The notes beneath the pieces are model-generated. The model had not been told where the DNA came from. It ran no database searches and worked only from the letters and a program-made list of their open reading frames with translations. Source: Pseudomonas sp. 8Z (lineage in GTDB: Bacteria; Pseudomonadota; Gammaproteobacteria; Pseudomonadales; Pseudomonadaceae). Taken from it: a stretch of 64,000 nucleotides of DNA. Location of the stretch: the NCBI RefSeq assembly GCF_902506535.1, contig NZ_LR733827.1:1516200-1580199 (forward strand), read 5' to 3'. Within the stretch, counting starts at the first letter, position 1, and each line of letters starts with the position of its first letter. The translations under genes and the position numbers were made by a program. Below are positions 8,556 to 16,159 of this stretch, piece after piece.

Positions 8556-9002
8556 TCAAGAACCAGAACGGCAGTTGGCAGGAAGTTGGGACTTATTAGA
8601 GTTGGTTCCAGTGCAAGCCCACTGAATAGCCTGTGTCGGAATAGTGCCAGCAGTAAGCGCAGCACCATTGGAGGTAGGGGTAAGAGTAATGCTGCCACCG
8701 CCAGCAGCCGCAGTGAGAGCAACCTGAATTGCACCAGCGTTGCTAATAGTAACGCCGTTAGCGGCAACGTTTGCAGTGGCTGCAGAGGTCGTCGGATAGC
8801 CTGTTGCGAAGGCTTGACCAGCAGCAGCATTTTCCGCAACAACGGTCTTAGCCGCAGAGGCAGCAACCAGCGCTTCACTAACTCGGGCGCGAACAGTGTA
8901 GTCCTGATAAGCAGGCAGAGCGATAGCAGCCAGAATACCAATGATCGCAACCACGATCATCAATTCGATCAGGGTAAAACCCTTTTGCATTTGAGCTTTC
9001 AT
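8556..9002 (-). CDS. pilA: Type IV major pilin precursor (ends in serine)
   Basis: The 148-residue prepilin has a short basic leader MKAQMQKG cut before Phe9 by PilD. The classic N-terminal helix FTLIELMIVVAIIGILAAIA follows, with Glu5 of the mature chain present. Cys130 and Cys144 form the C-terminal disulfide loop, and the chain ends CRSGS, so the last residue is Ser148. In group I pilins of P. aeruginosa the C-terminal serine carries an O-antigen repeat added by TfpO, and such a ligase gene lies next door. The sequence is Ala/Gly/Thr-rich and otherwise divergent. A GGAGAAG Shine-Dalgarno precedes the ATG at 9002, and the gene is driven by a sigma54 promoter. Confidence 0.95.
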   Translation of the reverse strand: MKAQMQKGFTLIELMIVVAIIGILAAIALPAYQDYTVRARVSEALVAASAAKTVVAENAAAGQAFATGYPTTSAATANVAANGVTISNAGAIQVALTAAAGGGSITLTPTSNGAALTAGTIPTQAIQWACTGTNSNKSQLPANCRSGS

Positions 9003-9047
9003 ACGTCTTCTCCGAAATTGAGTAGGCCCGTTGACCTACCATGGAGA

Positions 9048-9064
9048 AAGCACAGGGCGTGCCA
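9048..9064 (-). promoter_or_regulatory. sigma54 (RpoN) promoter of pilA
   Basis: On the minus strand TGGCACG (from 9064), four spacer bases and GTGCT match the -24/-12 consensus TGGCACG-N4-TTGCW apart from one base in the -12 box. It is about 46 bases upstream of the pilA ATG. pilA is known to need RpoN and the PilS-PilR system; TGTC/TGACA elements in the upstream 9110-9160 stretch could be PilR sites, but this is weak. Confidence 0.8.
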
Positions 9065-9170
9065 ACTCTTAAACCCCGCCCCAAAGCAGCGTTCAAGCAG
9101 CAACTCTCGCATAGAACCACACAACCCCCGACACTAACTGCCATTTTTTGTCACTCACCACAGCAGCGTT

Positions 9171-9186
9171 TGGCAGGCCGCCTGCA
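9171..9186 (+). promoter_or_regulatory. Possible sigma54-like promoter for pilBCD
   Basis: TGGCAGG, four bases, then CTGCA lies 38 bases before the pilB start, with GG and GC dinucleotides at the -24/-12 spacing. The same place also offers a sigma70 reading (TTGGCA, 18 bases, TATAAG). Either could serve pilBCD. Confidence 0.35.
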
Positions 9187-9224
9187 ACTGGGCTATAAGG
9201 CTGAGATTGAGCGTGGAGCCCGCA

Positions 9225-10928
9225 ATGAACGACAGCATTTCCCTTTCCGGCCTGGCCAGGCAATTGGCGCAAGCCGGGCTGATGGATGAAAAAGCCGCCC
9301 AGCAAGCCCAGCAGCAAGCCCAGCGCAACAAACTGTCGCTGGTGACCTACCTAGTGCAGAACAAACTGGTCAAAAGCCGCGCCCTGGCCGAGCTGGCTTC
9401 CGAGCAATTTGGCGTGTCCTTCTTCGACCTCAACACCATCGATAAAGAGAGCCAGCCGCGCGACTTGGTCAGCGAGAAACTGATACGCCAGCATCGTGTG
9501 ATTCCCCTATGGCGGCGCGGTAACAAGCTCTTTGTCGGGCTCTCCGACCCGACCAACCATCAGGCCGTCACCGATATCCAGTTCAGCACCGGGCTCAATA
9601 CCGAGGGCATTCTGGTCGAGGATGACAAGCTCGGTGATGCCATCGACAAGTTCTTCGAGTCAGCCAATAGTGGCATGGAGGATCTCGCCGATGTCGACCT
9701 CGACGGGCTGGATGTAGAAGCGGTCGACGATGACAAACCTGCAGGCGAAGCCGGAACCGATGCCGACGATGCGCCGGTGGTGCGCTTCGTCAATAAGATG
9801 CTGCTGGACGCCATCAAGGGCGGGTCTTCCGACCTGCACTTCGAGCCCTACGAGAAGACCTACCGTGTGCGCTTTCGTACCGATGGCATCCTCCATGAGG
9901 TGGCGCGCCCACCGATCCAATTGGCGCCGCGCATTTCCGCACGCCTCAAGGTGATGGCCGCACTGGATATTTCCGAGCGACGCAAGCCGCAGGATGGCCG
10001 GATCAAGATGCGCGTGTCGAAAAACAAAGCCATCGACTTTCGCGTCAACACCTTGCCCACCCTGTGGGGCGAGAAGATCGTGATGCGGATTCTCGACCCC
10101 ACCAGCGCGCAAATGGGCATCGACGCCCTGGGCTATGAGGAAGCACAGAAAGAGCTCTATATGAACGCCCTCAAGCAACCGCAGGGCATGATTCTGGTCA
10201 CCGGCCCCACCGGCTCGGGCAAGACGGTGTCGCTGTATACCGGCCTGAATATTCTCAATACGCCAGATGTGAATATTTCCACCGCCGAAGACCCGGTGGA
10301 GATCAACCTCGAAGGGATCAACCAGGTCAACGTCAACCCTAAGCAGGGCATGGACTTTACCCAGGCGCTACGCGCCTTCCTGCGTCAGGACCCGGACATC
10401 ATCATGGTTGGCGAGATTCGCGATCTGGATACCGCCTCAATCGCCGTCAAGGCGGCGCAGACCGGCCATATGGTGATGTCGACCCTGCACACCAACAGCG
10501 CCGCCGAGACCCTGACGCGCCTGCGCAATATGGGCGTGCCGTCGTTCAACATCGCCACCTCGGTCAACCTGATCATCGCCCAGCGCCTAGCCCGCAAGCT
10601 GTGCAGCACCTGCAAGAAGGAAGTGGACGTACCGCGCGAGGTCCTGCTGGCCGAAGGTTTCCCCGAAGACAAGATCGGCACCTTCAAGATCTATGGCCCG
10701 GTTGGCTGCGATAACTGCAAAGACGGTTACAAAGGCCGTGTCGGTATTTATGAAGTGGTTAAAAACACGCCCAACCTGCAGCGCATTATCATGGAGGAAG
10801 GCAATTCAATCGATATCGCCGCACAGATGCGTAAAGACGGCTTTAATGATTTACGCACCTCCGCTTTGCTCAAGGCCATGCAAGGGGTTACCAGCCTTGA
10901 GGAAGTCAACCGCGTCACCAAGGATTAA
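9225..10928 (+). CDS. pilB: Type IV pilus extension ATPase
   Basis: This cytoplasmic hexameric ATPase powers pilus assembly. The 567 residues start at MNDSISLSGLARQLAQ, preceded by GGAG; an upstream in-frame GTG is less likely. It has an N-terminal MshEN/T2SSE_N domain and then the secretion ATPase core with Walker A GPTGSGKTVSLYTG, an Asp box around residue 395 (RQDPDIIMVGEIRD, containing Walker B) and a His box (TLHTNSAAETLTRL). The family's zinc-binding cysteines appear as CSTC and CDNC. It is first in pilBCD, separated from pilC by two bases. Confidence 0.97.
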   Translation: MNDSISLSGLARQLAQAGLMDEKAAQQAQQQAQRNKLSLVTYLVQNKLVKSRALAELASEQFGVSFFDLNTIDKESQPRDLVSEKLIRQHRVIPLWRRGNKLFVGLSDPTNHQAVTDIQFSTGLNTEGILVEDDKLGDAIDKFFESANSGMEDLADVDLDGLDVEAVDDDKPAGEAGTDADDAPVVRFVNKMLLDAIKGGSSDLHFEPYEKTYRVRFRTDGILHEVARPPIQLAPRISARLKVMAALDISERRKPQDGRIKMRVSKNKAIDFRVNTLPTLWGEKIVMRILDPTSAQMGIDALGYEEAQKELYMNALKQPQGMILVTGPTGSGKTVSLYTGLNILNTPDVNISTAEDPVEINLEGINQVNVNPKQGMDFTQALRAFLRQDPDIIMVGEIRDLDTASIAVKAAQTGHMVMSTLHTNSAAETLTRLRNMGVPSFNIATSVNLIIAQRLARKLCSTCKKEVDVPREVLLAEGFPEDKIGTFKIYGPVGCDNCKDGYKGRVGIYEVVKNTPNLQRIIMEEGNSIDIAAQMRKDGFNDLRTSALLKAMQGVTSLEEVNRVTKD

Positions 10929-10930
10929 CC

Positions 10931-12151
10931 ATGGCGGAAAAAGCTATCAAGAACAGCGCCTTCAAGTGGGAAGGCAAGGACAAGCGCGGCGCTGTGGTTT
11001 CCGGGGTTATCAACGGACAAAACCCCGCCCTTGTGAAGGCGCAACTGCGCAAGCAAGGCATCAACCCAACCAAGGTGCGCAAGCAGTCGAGTTTTTCCTT
11101 GGGCGGGGCTGGTAAAAAGATCAAGCCCATGGACATCGCCCTGTTTACCCGGCAGATGGCGACCATGATGAAGGCAGGCGTGCCCTTGCTGCAGTCGTTC
11201 GACATCATTGCCGAAGGCTTCGACAAACCCAATATGCGTAAGCTGGTCGACGAGGTAAAACAAGAGGTCGCCGCCGGTAACAGCTTCGCAGCCTCCCTGC
11301 GCAAGAAGCCGCAATATTTCGACGAGCTGTATTGCAACCTGGTGGAGTCCGGCGAACAGGCCGGTGCACTGGAGCACCTACTGGATCGGATTGCCACTTA
11401 TAAGGAGAAAACCGAGGCACTCAAAGCCAAGATCAAGAAGGCGATGAATTACCCCATTGCCGTAATCGTGGTGGCAATCATCGTATCCGCTATTCTGCTG
11501 ATCAAGGTGGTGCCGCAATTCGAAACCGTCTTTTCTAGCTTCGGTGCAGAACTGCCAGCCTTTACCTTGATGGTGATTGGTCTTTCCAATTTCCTGCAGG
11601 CCTGGTGGTTTATCTTCCTGATCGGAATGTTCGCGGCTGCCTTCGCCTTCAAGGAGGCAATGAAACGCTCGCAAAAATTCCGTGACTCAGTGGATCGTGC
11701 CGTCCTCAAACTGCCGATTGTGGGCGATATCCTCTACAAGTCCGCCGTCGCGCGTTTTGCCCGCACACTCTCGACCACTTTCGCTGCGGGTGTTCCGCTG
11801 GTCGATGCACTGGACTCCGTATCCGGGGCCACCGGCAACGTGGTGTTCAAGAACGCCACCAACAAGATCAAGGCCGACGTTTCCACAGGCATGCAGCTCA
11901 ACTTTTCGATGAAAACCACCGGCACCTTCCCCTCCATGGCCGTGCAGATGACCGCCATCGGCGAGGAATCCGGCGCGCTGGATGAGATGCTGAGCAAAGT
12001 GGCCTCCTTCTATGAAGAGGAGGTGGACAATATGGTCGACGGCCTGACCAGCCTGATGGAACCCATGATCATGGCCGTATTGGGCGTGCTGGTTGGCGGC
12101 CTGATCATCGCCATGTACCTGCCGATCTTCCAACTGGGCGCCGTGGTTTAA
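10931..12151 (+). CDS. pilC: Type IV pilus inner-membrane platform protein
   Basis: The protein has 406 residues with two T2SSF (GspF) domains, each a helical cytoplasmic bundle, and three main hydrophobic segments (about residues 175-195, 220-245 and 375-400). The motif FTRQMATMMKAGVPLLQSFD is typical of the first domain, and FARTLSTTFAAGVPLVDALD repeats it in the second. It couples PilB to the growing pilus. It runs directly into pilD (the ATG follows the stop). Confidence 0.97.
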   Translation: MAEKAIKNSAFKWEGKDKRGAVVSGVINGQNPALVKAQLRKQGINPTKVRKQSSFSLGGAGKKIKPMDIALFTRQMATMMKAGVPLLQSFDIIAEGFDKPNMRKLVDEVKQEVAAGNSFAASLRKKPQYFDELYCNLVESGEQAGALEHLLDRIATYKEKTEALKAKIKKAMNYPIAVIVVAIIVSAILLIKVVPQFETVFSSFGAELPAFTLMVIGLSNFLQAWWFIFLIGMFAAAFAFKEAMKRSQKFRDSVDRAVLKLPIVGDILYKSAVARFARTLSTTFAAGVPLVDALDSVSGATGNVVFKNATNKIKADVSTGMQLNFSMKTTGTFPSMAVQMTAIGEESGALDEMLSKVASFYEEEVDNMVDGLTSLMEPMIMAVLGVLVGGLIIAMYLPIFQLGAVV

Positions 12152-13021
12152 ATGCTCGCTCTAGACTTTCTGGCCAGCTCCCCGCTGGCCTTTGTTTTCT
12201 GTGCGCTATTGCTAGGCCTGCTGGTTGGCAGCTTTCTCAATGTCGTGGTCTATCGCCTCCCACTGATGCTCCAGCGTGACTGGCAAAGCCAGGCACGTGA
12301 AGTGCTGGAGCTGCCCGCCGAGCCCAAGCAGGCCACGTTCAACCTGATACTGCCCAATTCCAGTTGCCCTCACTGCGGCCACGAAATTCGTCCCTGGGAG
12401 AATATTCCGGTCGTCAGCTATCTGTTCCTGCGTGGCAAGTGCGCAAGCTGCAAGGCACCGATCAGCAAGCGCTATCCGTTGGTGGAACTGGCCTGTGGGC
12501 TGCTCTCGGGCTATATCGCCTGGCATTTCGGCTTCACCTGGCAGGCCGGTGCCATGTTGGTACTGAGCTGGGGGCTGCTGGCGATGAGCCAGATCGACGC
12601 CGATCATCAGATTCTGCCGGATGTGCTGGTACTGCCGCTCTTATGGCTGGGGCTGATCGTCAATGACTTCGGTGTGTTCACCAGCCTTGAAGAAGCCCTG
12701 TGGGGGGCGATTGCCGGTTACCTGAGCCTGTGGTCGGTGTACTGGCTGTTCAAGCTGATCACCGGCAAGGAGGGCATGGGGTATGGCGACTTCAAGTTAT
12801 TGGCCATGCTCGGCGCCTGGGGTGGCTGGCAGGTATTGCCGCTGACCATTCTGCTGTCTTCGCTGGTGGGCGCCGTGCTCGGGGTCATTATGCTGCGCCT
12901 GCGTGGCAACGCTACCAGTACGCCAATTCCCTTCGGCCCCTATCTGGCCATCGCAGGCTGGATCGCCCTGCTCTGGGGTGATGCCATTACCTCTCGCTAC
13001 CTGCAGTTCGCCGGGTTCTGA
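12152..13021 (+). CDS. pilD: Prepilin leader peptidase / N-methyltransferase
   Basis: This bifunctional membrane enzyme cleaves prepilins and type II pseudopilins after the glycine and N-methylates the new Phe1. The 289 residues match the family. It shows the tetra-cysteine motif CPHC and CASC (about residues 72-100), and the two aspartates of the aspartic protease in QIDADHQILPD and GYGDFKLL, with about seven membrane helices. In PAO1, coaE follows pilD; here the next gene is lnt, so local order differs. Confidence 0.97.
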   Translation: MLALDFLASSPLAFVFCALLLGLLVGSFLNVVVYRLPLMLQRDWQSQAREVLELPAEPKQATFNLILPNSSCPHCGHEIRPWENIPVVSYLFLRGKCASCKAPISKRYPLVELACGLLSGYIAWHFGFTWQAGAMLVLSWGLLAMSQIDADHQILPDVLVLPLLWLGLIVNDFGVFTSLEEALWGAIAGYLSLWSVYWLFKLITGKEGMGYGDFKLLAMLGAWGGWQVLPLTILLSSLVGAVLGVIMLRLRGNATSTPIPFGPYLAIAGWIALLWGDAITSRYLQFAGF

Positions 13022-13026
13022 TCGAG

Positions 13027-13050
13027 GTGGCTCGGGCTTGCCCGAGCCAC
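13027..13050. terminator. Perfect 11-bp hairpin after pilD
   Basis: An 11-bp inverted repeat with a two-base loop lies five bases after the pilD stop. There is no T-tract, so it may be a 3' RNA stabiliser or a weak terminator. It also marks the pilD-lnt junction. Confidence 0.5.
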
Positions 13051-13134
13051 CACTCAAGCAATAAACCCGCGCAGACTTTCCCCGCGCCGCGATCCGCTCT
13101 ACCCTTGCGCCACTTCAATCCCCAGGATGCTTCC

Positions 13135-14658
13135 ATGCTGCAATGGATAACCCGCCCGGGCTGGCCCGGCCATCTGCTCGCGATGGCGGGCGGTGCACTC
13201 ACCACGCTGGCGCTGGCGCCCTTCGATATCTGGCCGCTGGCCGTTGTTTCCATCGCCCTGCTCTACTTCGGTCTGCGTGAACTACGCCCAGGCCAGGCTG
13301 CGCTGCGCGGCTGGAGTTATGGCTTTGGCCTGTTCGCCTCTGGCACCAGTTGGGTCTATGTCAGCATCCACGATTACGGCGCGGCATCGCCTGCGCTGGC
13401 TGGCGTGCTGACGCTGGGTTTCGTCGCAGGCCTTGGCCTGTTCTTCGCCCTGCCCGGCGCGCTCTGGGCACGCTGGTTCAGGCGCAGCGAGGCGCCGCTG
13501 CCGGATGCCCTGGCCTTCGCCGCATTGTGGGTGGCTCAGGAAGTCTTTCGAGGCTGGTTCCTGACCGGGTTTCCCTGGCTTTATGCCGGCTACAGCCAAC
13601 TCAGCGGTCCACTGGCGGGCCTGGCACCTGTTGGCGGGGTCTGGCTGCTGTCGTTCGTGCTGGCGCTATCGGCAGCGTTGATCGTCAATCTCAACGCCCT
13701 GCGCCCGAAGAAGCCATTCTACGTCGCGGCTGTGATACTTCTGCTTGCACCCTGGGGGGCAGGTGTCACCCTGCAGGATCACGCTTGGACCCGCGCCAAA
13801 GACCAGCCACTGAAGGTTGCCGCCATTCAGGGCAACATCGCGCAGCATCTCAAATGGGATCCCACGCAACTCAATGCACAACTGGCGCTGTATCGTGACC
13901 TCAGCTTCAGCGCCAAACCCGTGGATATACTGGTCTGGCCAGAAACCGCCATTCCGATGCTGAAGGATCAAGCGCAAGGCTTTATCGGCGTGATGGATCG
14001 CTTCGCCCGCGAACGCAACTTGGCACTGATCACCGGTGTACCGGTGCGCCAACCCAACGCACGCGGCGAGATGCGTTACTACAACGCCATCACCAGCTTT
14101 GGTGAAGGCCAGGGCACCTACCTCAAGCAGAAACTAGTGCCCTTTGGCGAGTACGTGCCATTGCAGGAGGTGCTGCGTGGCTTGATCGCCTTCTTCGATC
14201 TGCCGATGTCCGACTTCGCCCCTGGCCCTTCGGATCAACCTCCGCTTTTGGCCAAGGGTTACCGTCTGGCGCCGCTGATCTGCTACGAGGTGGTGTACCC
14301 GGACTTCGCCGCGCAGTTCGCCGCACAGAGCGACATCCTGCTGACGGTGAGCAACGATACCTGGTTCGGCACCTCCATCGGCCCCTTGCAGCATTTGCAG
14401 ATGGCGCAGATGCGGGCGCTGGAGGCCGGCCGCTGGATGATCCGCGCCACCAATAACGGCGTGACCGTGCTGATCGACCCACACGGCCGCGTAACGGAGT
14501 GGCTGCCACAGTTCGAACAGGCCGTGCTCTATGGTGAAGTGCAAGCCATGCAAGGGCTTACGCCTTATCTGCAATGGCGCAACTGGCCGCTGGCCATCCT
14601 GTGTGCATTGCTGCTGGGTTGGGCGCTGCTGGCCAGTCGCATGGCCAAGACGCTGTAA
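13135..14658 (+). CDS. lnt: Apolipoprotein N-acyltransferase
   Basis: Lnt adds the third acyl chain to the N-terminal cysteine of lipoproteins in the inner membrane. The start MLQWITRPGWPG at 13135 gives 507 residues. A block of N-terminal membrane helices (about residues 10-215) precedes a nitrilase-like periplasmic domain with the catalytic triad: Glu in VWPETAIP, Lys in LKQKLVPFGEY and Cys in APLICYEVVYPD. It ends with a C-terminal membrane helix (LAILCALLLGWALLA). Confidence 0.96.
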   Translation: MLQWITRPGWPGHLLAMAGGALTTLALAPFDIWPLAVVSIALLYFGLRELRPGQAALRGWSYGFGLFASGTSWVYVSIHDYGAASPALAGVLTLGFVAGLGLFFALPGALWARWFRRSEAPLPDALAFAALWVAQEVFRGWFLTGFPWLYAGYSQLSGPLAGLAPVGGVWLLSFVLALSAALIVNLNALRPKKPFYVAAVILLLAPWGAGVTLQDHAWTRAKDQPLKVAAIQGNIAQHLKWDPTQLNAQLALYRDLSFSAKPVDILVWPETAIPMLKDQAQGFIGVMDRFARERNLALITGVPVRQPNARGEMRYYNAITSFGEGQGTYLKQKLVPFGEYVPLQEVLRGLIAFFDLPMSDFAPGPSDQPPLLAKGYRLAPLICYEVVYPDFAAQFAAQSDILLTVSNDTWFGTSIGPLQHLQMAQMRALEAGRWMIRATNNGVTVLIDPHGRVTEWLPQFEQAVLYGEVQAMQGLTPYLQWRNWPLAILCALLLGWALLASRMAKTL

Positions 14659-14686
14659 GAGCGACTGCAGTGCCCGTGTCACTCAG

Positions 14687-14745
14687 TGCAATCCGGGGAG
14701 TCGCCGTGCCATGACTCCCGGATTGCATCCGGGCTACTCGTTTTT
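14687..14745. repeat. REP-like palindrome between lnt and the ydcF-like gene
   Basis: The arms TGCAATCCGGGGAGT (14687-14701) and ACTCCCGGATTGCA (14714-14727) pair almost perfectly. They are followed by ATCCGGGCTAC, a common motif of Pseudomonas REP elements, and a short T-run at 14741. It sits between convergent genes and may terminate both. Confidence 0.65.
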
Positions 14746-15528
14746 ACTGGCTACTTGAGGCTGTGGGCCATAGACGATGGGGTACGCCAGTAAGCCGATG
14801 ACCTCATTGAGCAGCATACTGCTCTGCCAAATCGCCCTCGACTCCGGTAACCAGCCGCCCAACGGGCGTTCATAACTGGCGCTGAAATACCCCATAGGCG
14901 CCGTGACAACTTCGAACCCCGCCTGCTCGAAACTCCAGCGTGCCCGAGGCATATGCCAAGCCTGAGTCACCAGCACCACCCGGCGGATCCCTTGCGGCTG
15001 CAAGAGCTTGGCGCTGAATTGCCCATTCTCCCAGGTGGTTCGACTCTCCTCCTCCAGCCAGCGAATAGGCAGGCCGTAGTCACGCCCCATGCTGTCTGCC
15101 ATCAGCGCAGCCTCGCTCGGCGGCTGCCCATAATGCAAACCGCCCGTAGCCGCCAAAGGCAGCCCAGAAGCACGGGCCAAGCGTGCGGCATAACGCAAGC
15201 GCTCCAGCGCCCAGATGCCGGGCTGATCCACGCTGCCCCAGCCAGGATCATTTTGCTCCCGCCCTGCCCCCAGGATGACGATGGCATCGGCCCGCTGCGC
15301 CAGCGTCGACCACTGCGACTCGGCCAATGCAGGCTCGCGCTCCAGCCATTGCGCACCCCACTGAGTCAACGCGGGCAAGCTCATCAAGCAGAGGCCGCCC
15401 AGCCCGGTAAAAAAGCACACGGCGGACACACGAGGGAAACGGCGACGCAGCCACCAACCTAAAAGGATCAGTAACAGCAGCACGCCAGGCGGCATCAACA
15501 ATTGTTTGAGAATGTAGCGAATGGGCAT
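14734..15528 (-). CDS. YdcF/ElyC-type DUF218 membrane protein
   Basis: The 264-residue protein has two N-terminal membrane helices (about residues 10-30 and 36-55) and a DUF218 domain: AIVILGAGREQ, RLRYAARLARASGLPLAATGG, SEAALMADSM, EEESRTTWENGQ and VVLVTQAWHMPRA. E. coli ElyC, of the same family, affects peptidoglycan and lipid-carrier metabolism; the biochemical activity is not settled. It is convergent with lnt. The start at 15528 places the first helix directly after MPIRYILKQ. Confidence 0.85.
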   Translation of the reverse strand: MPIRYILKQLLMPPGVLLLLILLGWWLRRRFPRVSAVCFFTGLGGLCLMSLPALTQWGAQWLEREPALAESQWSTLAQRADAIVILGAGREQNDPGWGSVDQPGIWALERLRYAARLARASGLPLAATGGLHYGQPPSEAALMADSMGRDYGLPIRWLEEESRTTWENGQFSAKLLQPQGIRRVVLVTQAWHMPRARWSFEQAGFEVVTAPMGYFSASYERPLGGWLPESRAIWQSSMLLNEVIGLLAYPIVYGPQPQVASKNE

Positions 15529-15552
15529 CAGGCACCTCCAAGGTGCCCAAGC

Positions 15553-15981
15553 CTATCGGGGATTGCCGCTACGGAACAGCTTCGAGCCACAGGCCAGGCA
15601 GGCCTGCGCATCCTGCCCACGGTGCCAACTCACCGCCGTGCCGCATAACGCACAGCACAGCGCCTGACGGCGCTTGATCAAAGGCTTTGGCTTGGTAACA
15701 CGTACGCCGCCGACAGGCTTGGCAGCACGCAACGGTTGCCTCTGAATCAGCGCCAGTTCCTCAGCCGCCGCGTGCCAGCCCCGTAACCACTGCAGATCAT
15801 GATTGAGATAGGCGTGGATCAACTCCAGCTCGGCTGTACTCAAGCCATCAAGCTCAAGATCATGCCGTGGCTCGGCATGTAGTCGGCTGGCGGTTTCAGC
15901 CTCTTCAAGCGCCAGAGCAAGGCGCTGCAGCAGCCGCTCATAAAGACTGCTGGCGCGCTGCGCTTGTTGTGTATCGACCAT
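15553..15981 (-). CDS. Zinc-ribbon protein (DUF1451-like)
   Basis: The protein has 142 residues from MVDTQQAQRASSLYERL. A helical N-terminal part (ALEEAETASRLHAEPRHDLELDGLS) is followed by a C-terminal zinc ribbon CALC and CLAC (about residues 108-133). It matches small conserved proteins found between lnt and leuS in pseudomonads (PA3986, from memory). The function is unknown. An upstream in-frame ATG at 16038 would add 19 residues unlike the family. Confidence 0.75.
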   Translation of the reverse strand: MVDTQQAQRASSLYERLLQRLALALEEAETASRLHAEPRHDLELDGLSTAELELIHAYLNHDLQWLRGWHAAAEELALIQRQPLRAAKPVGGVRVTKPKPLIKRRQALCCALCGTAVSWHRGQDAQACLACGSKLFRSGNPR

Positions 15982-16159
15982 CGAACACCTCTCCAGCCGC
16001 TGTAGCGCGGGGTATTGAATAAAGCGTAGTGGAGGCACTGCAAGCGGCCTGCCAGCGCGACAAACGGCGGGAGCAGCACAATCTGGGTTTCCCTCGATAG
16101 ACGGCGCTCATGTATGCTACGACGTTTTCCGCAAGCCCCATTCCTTCAGCGCCAGAGCC

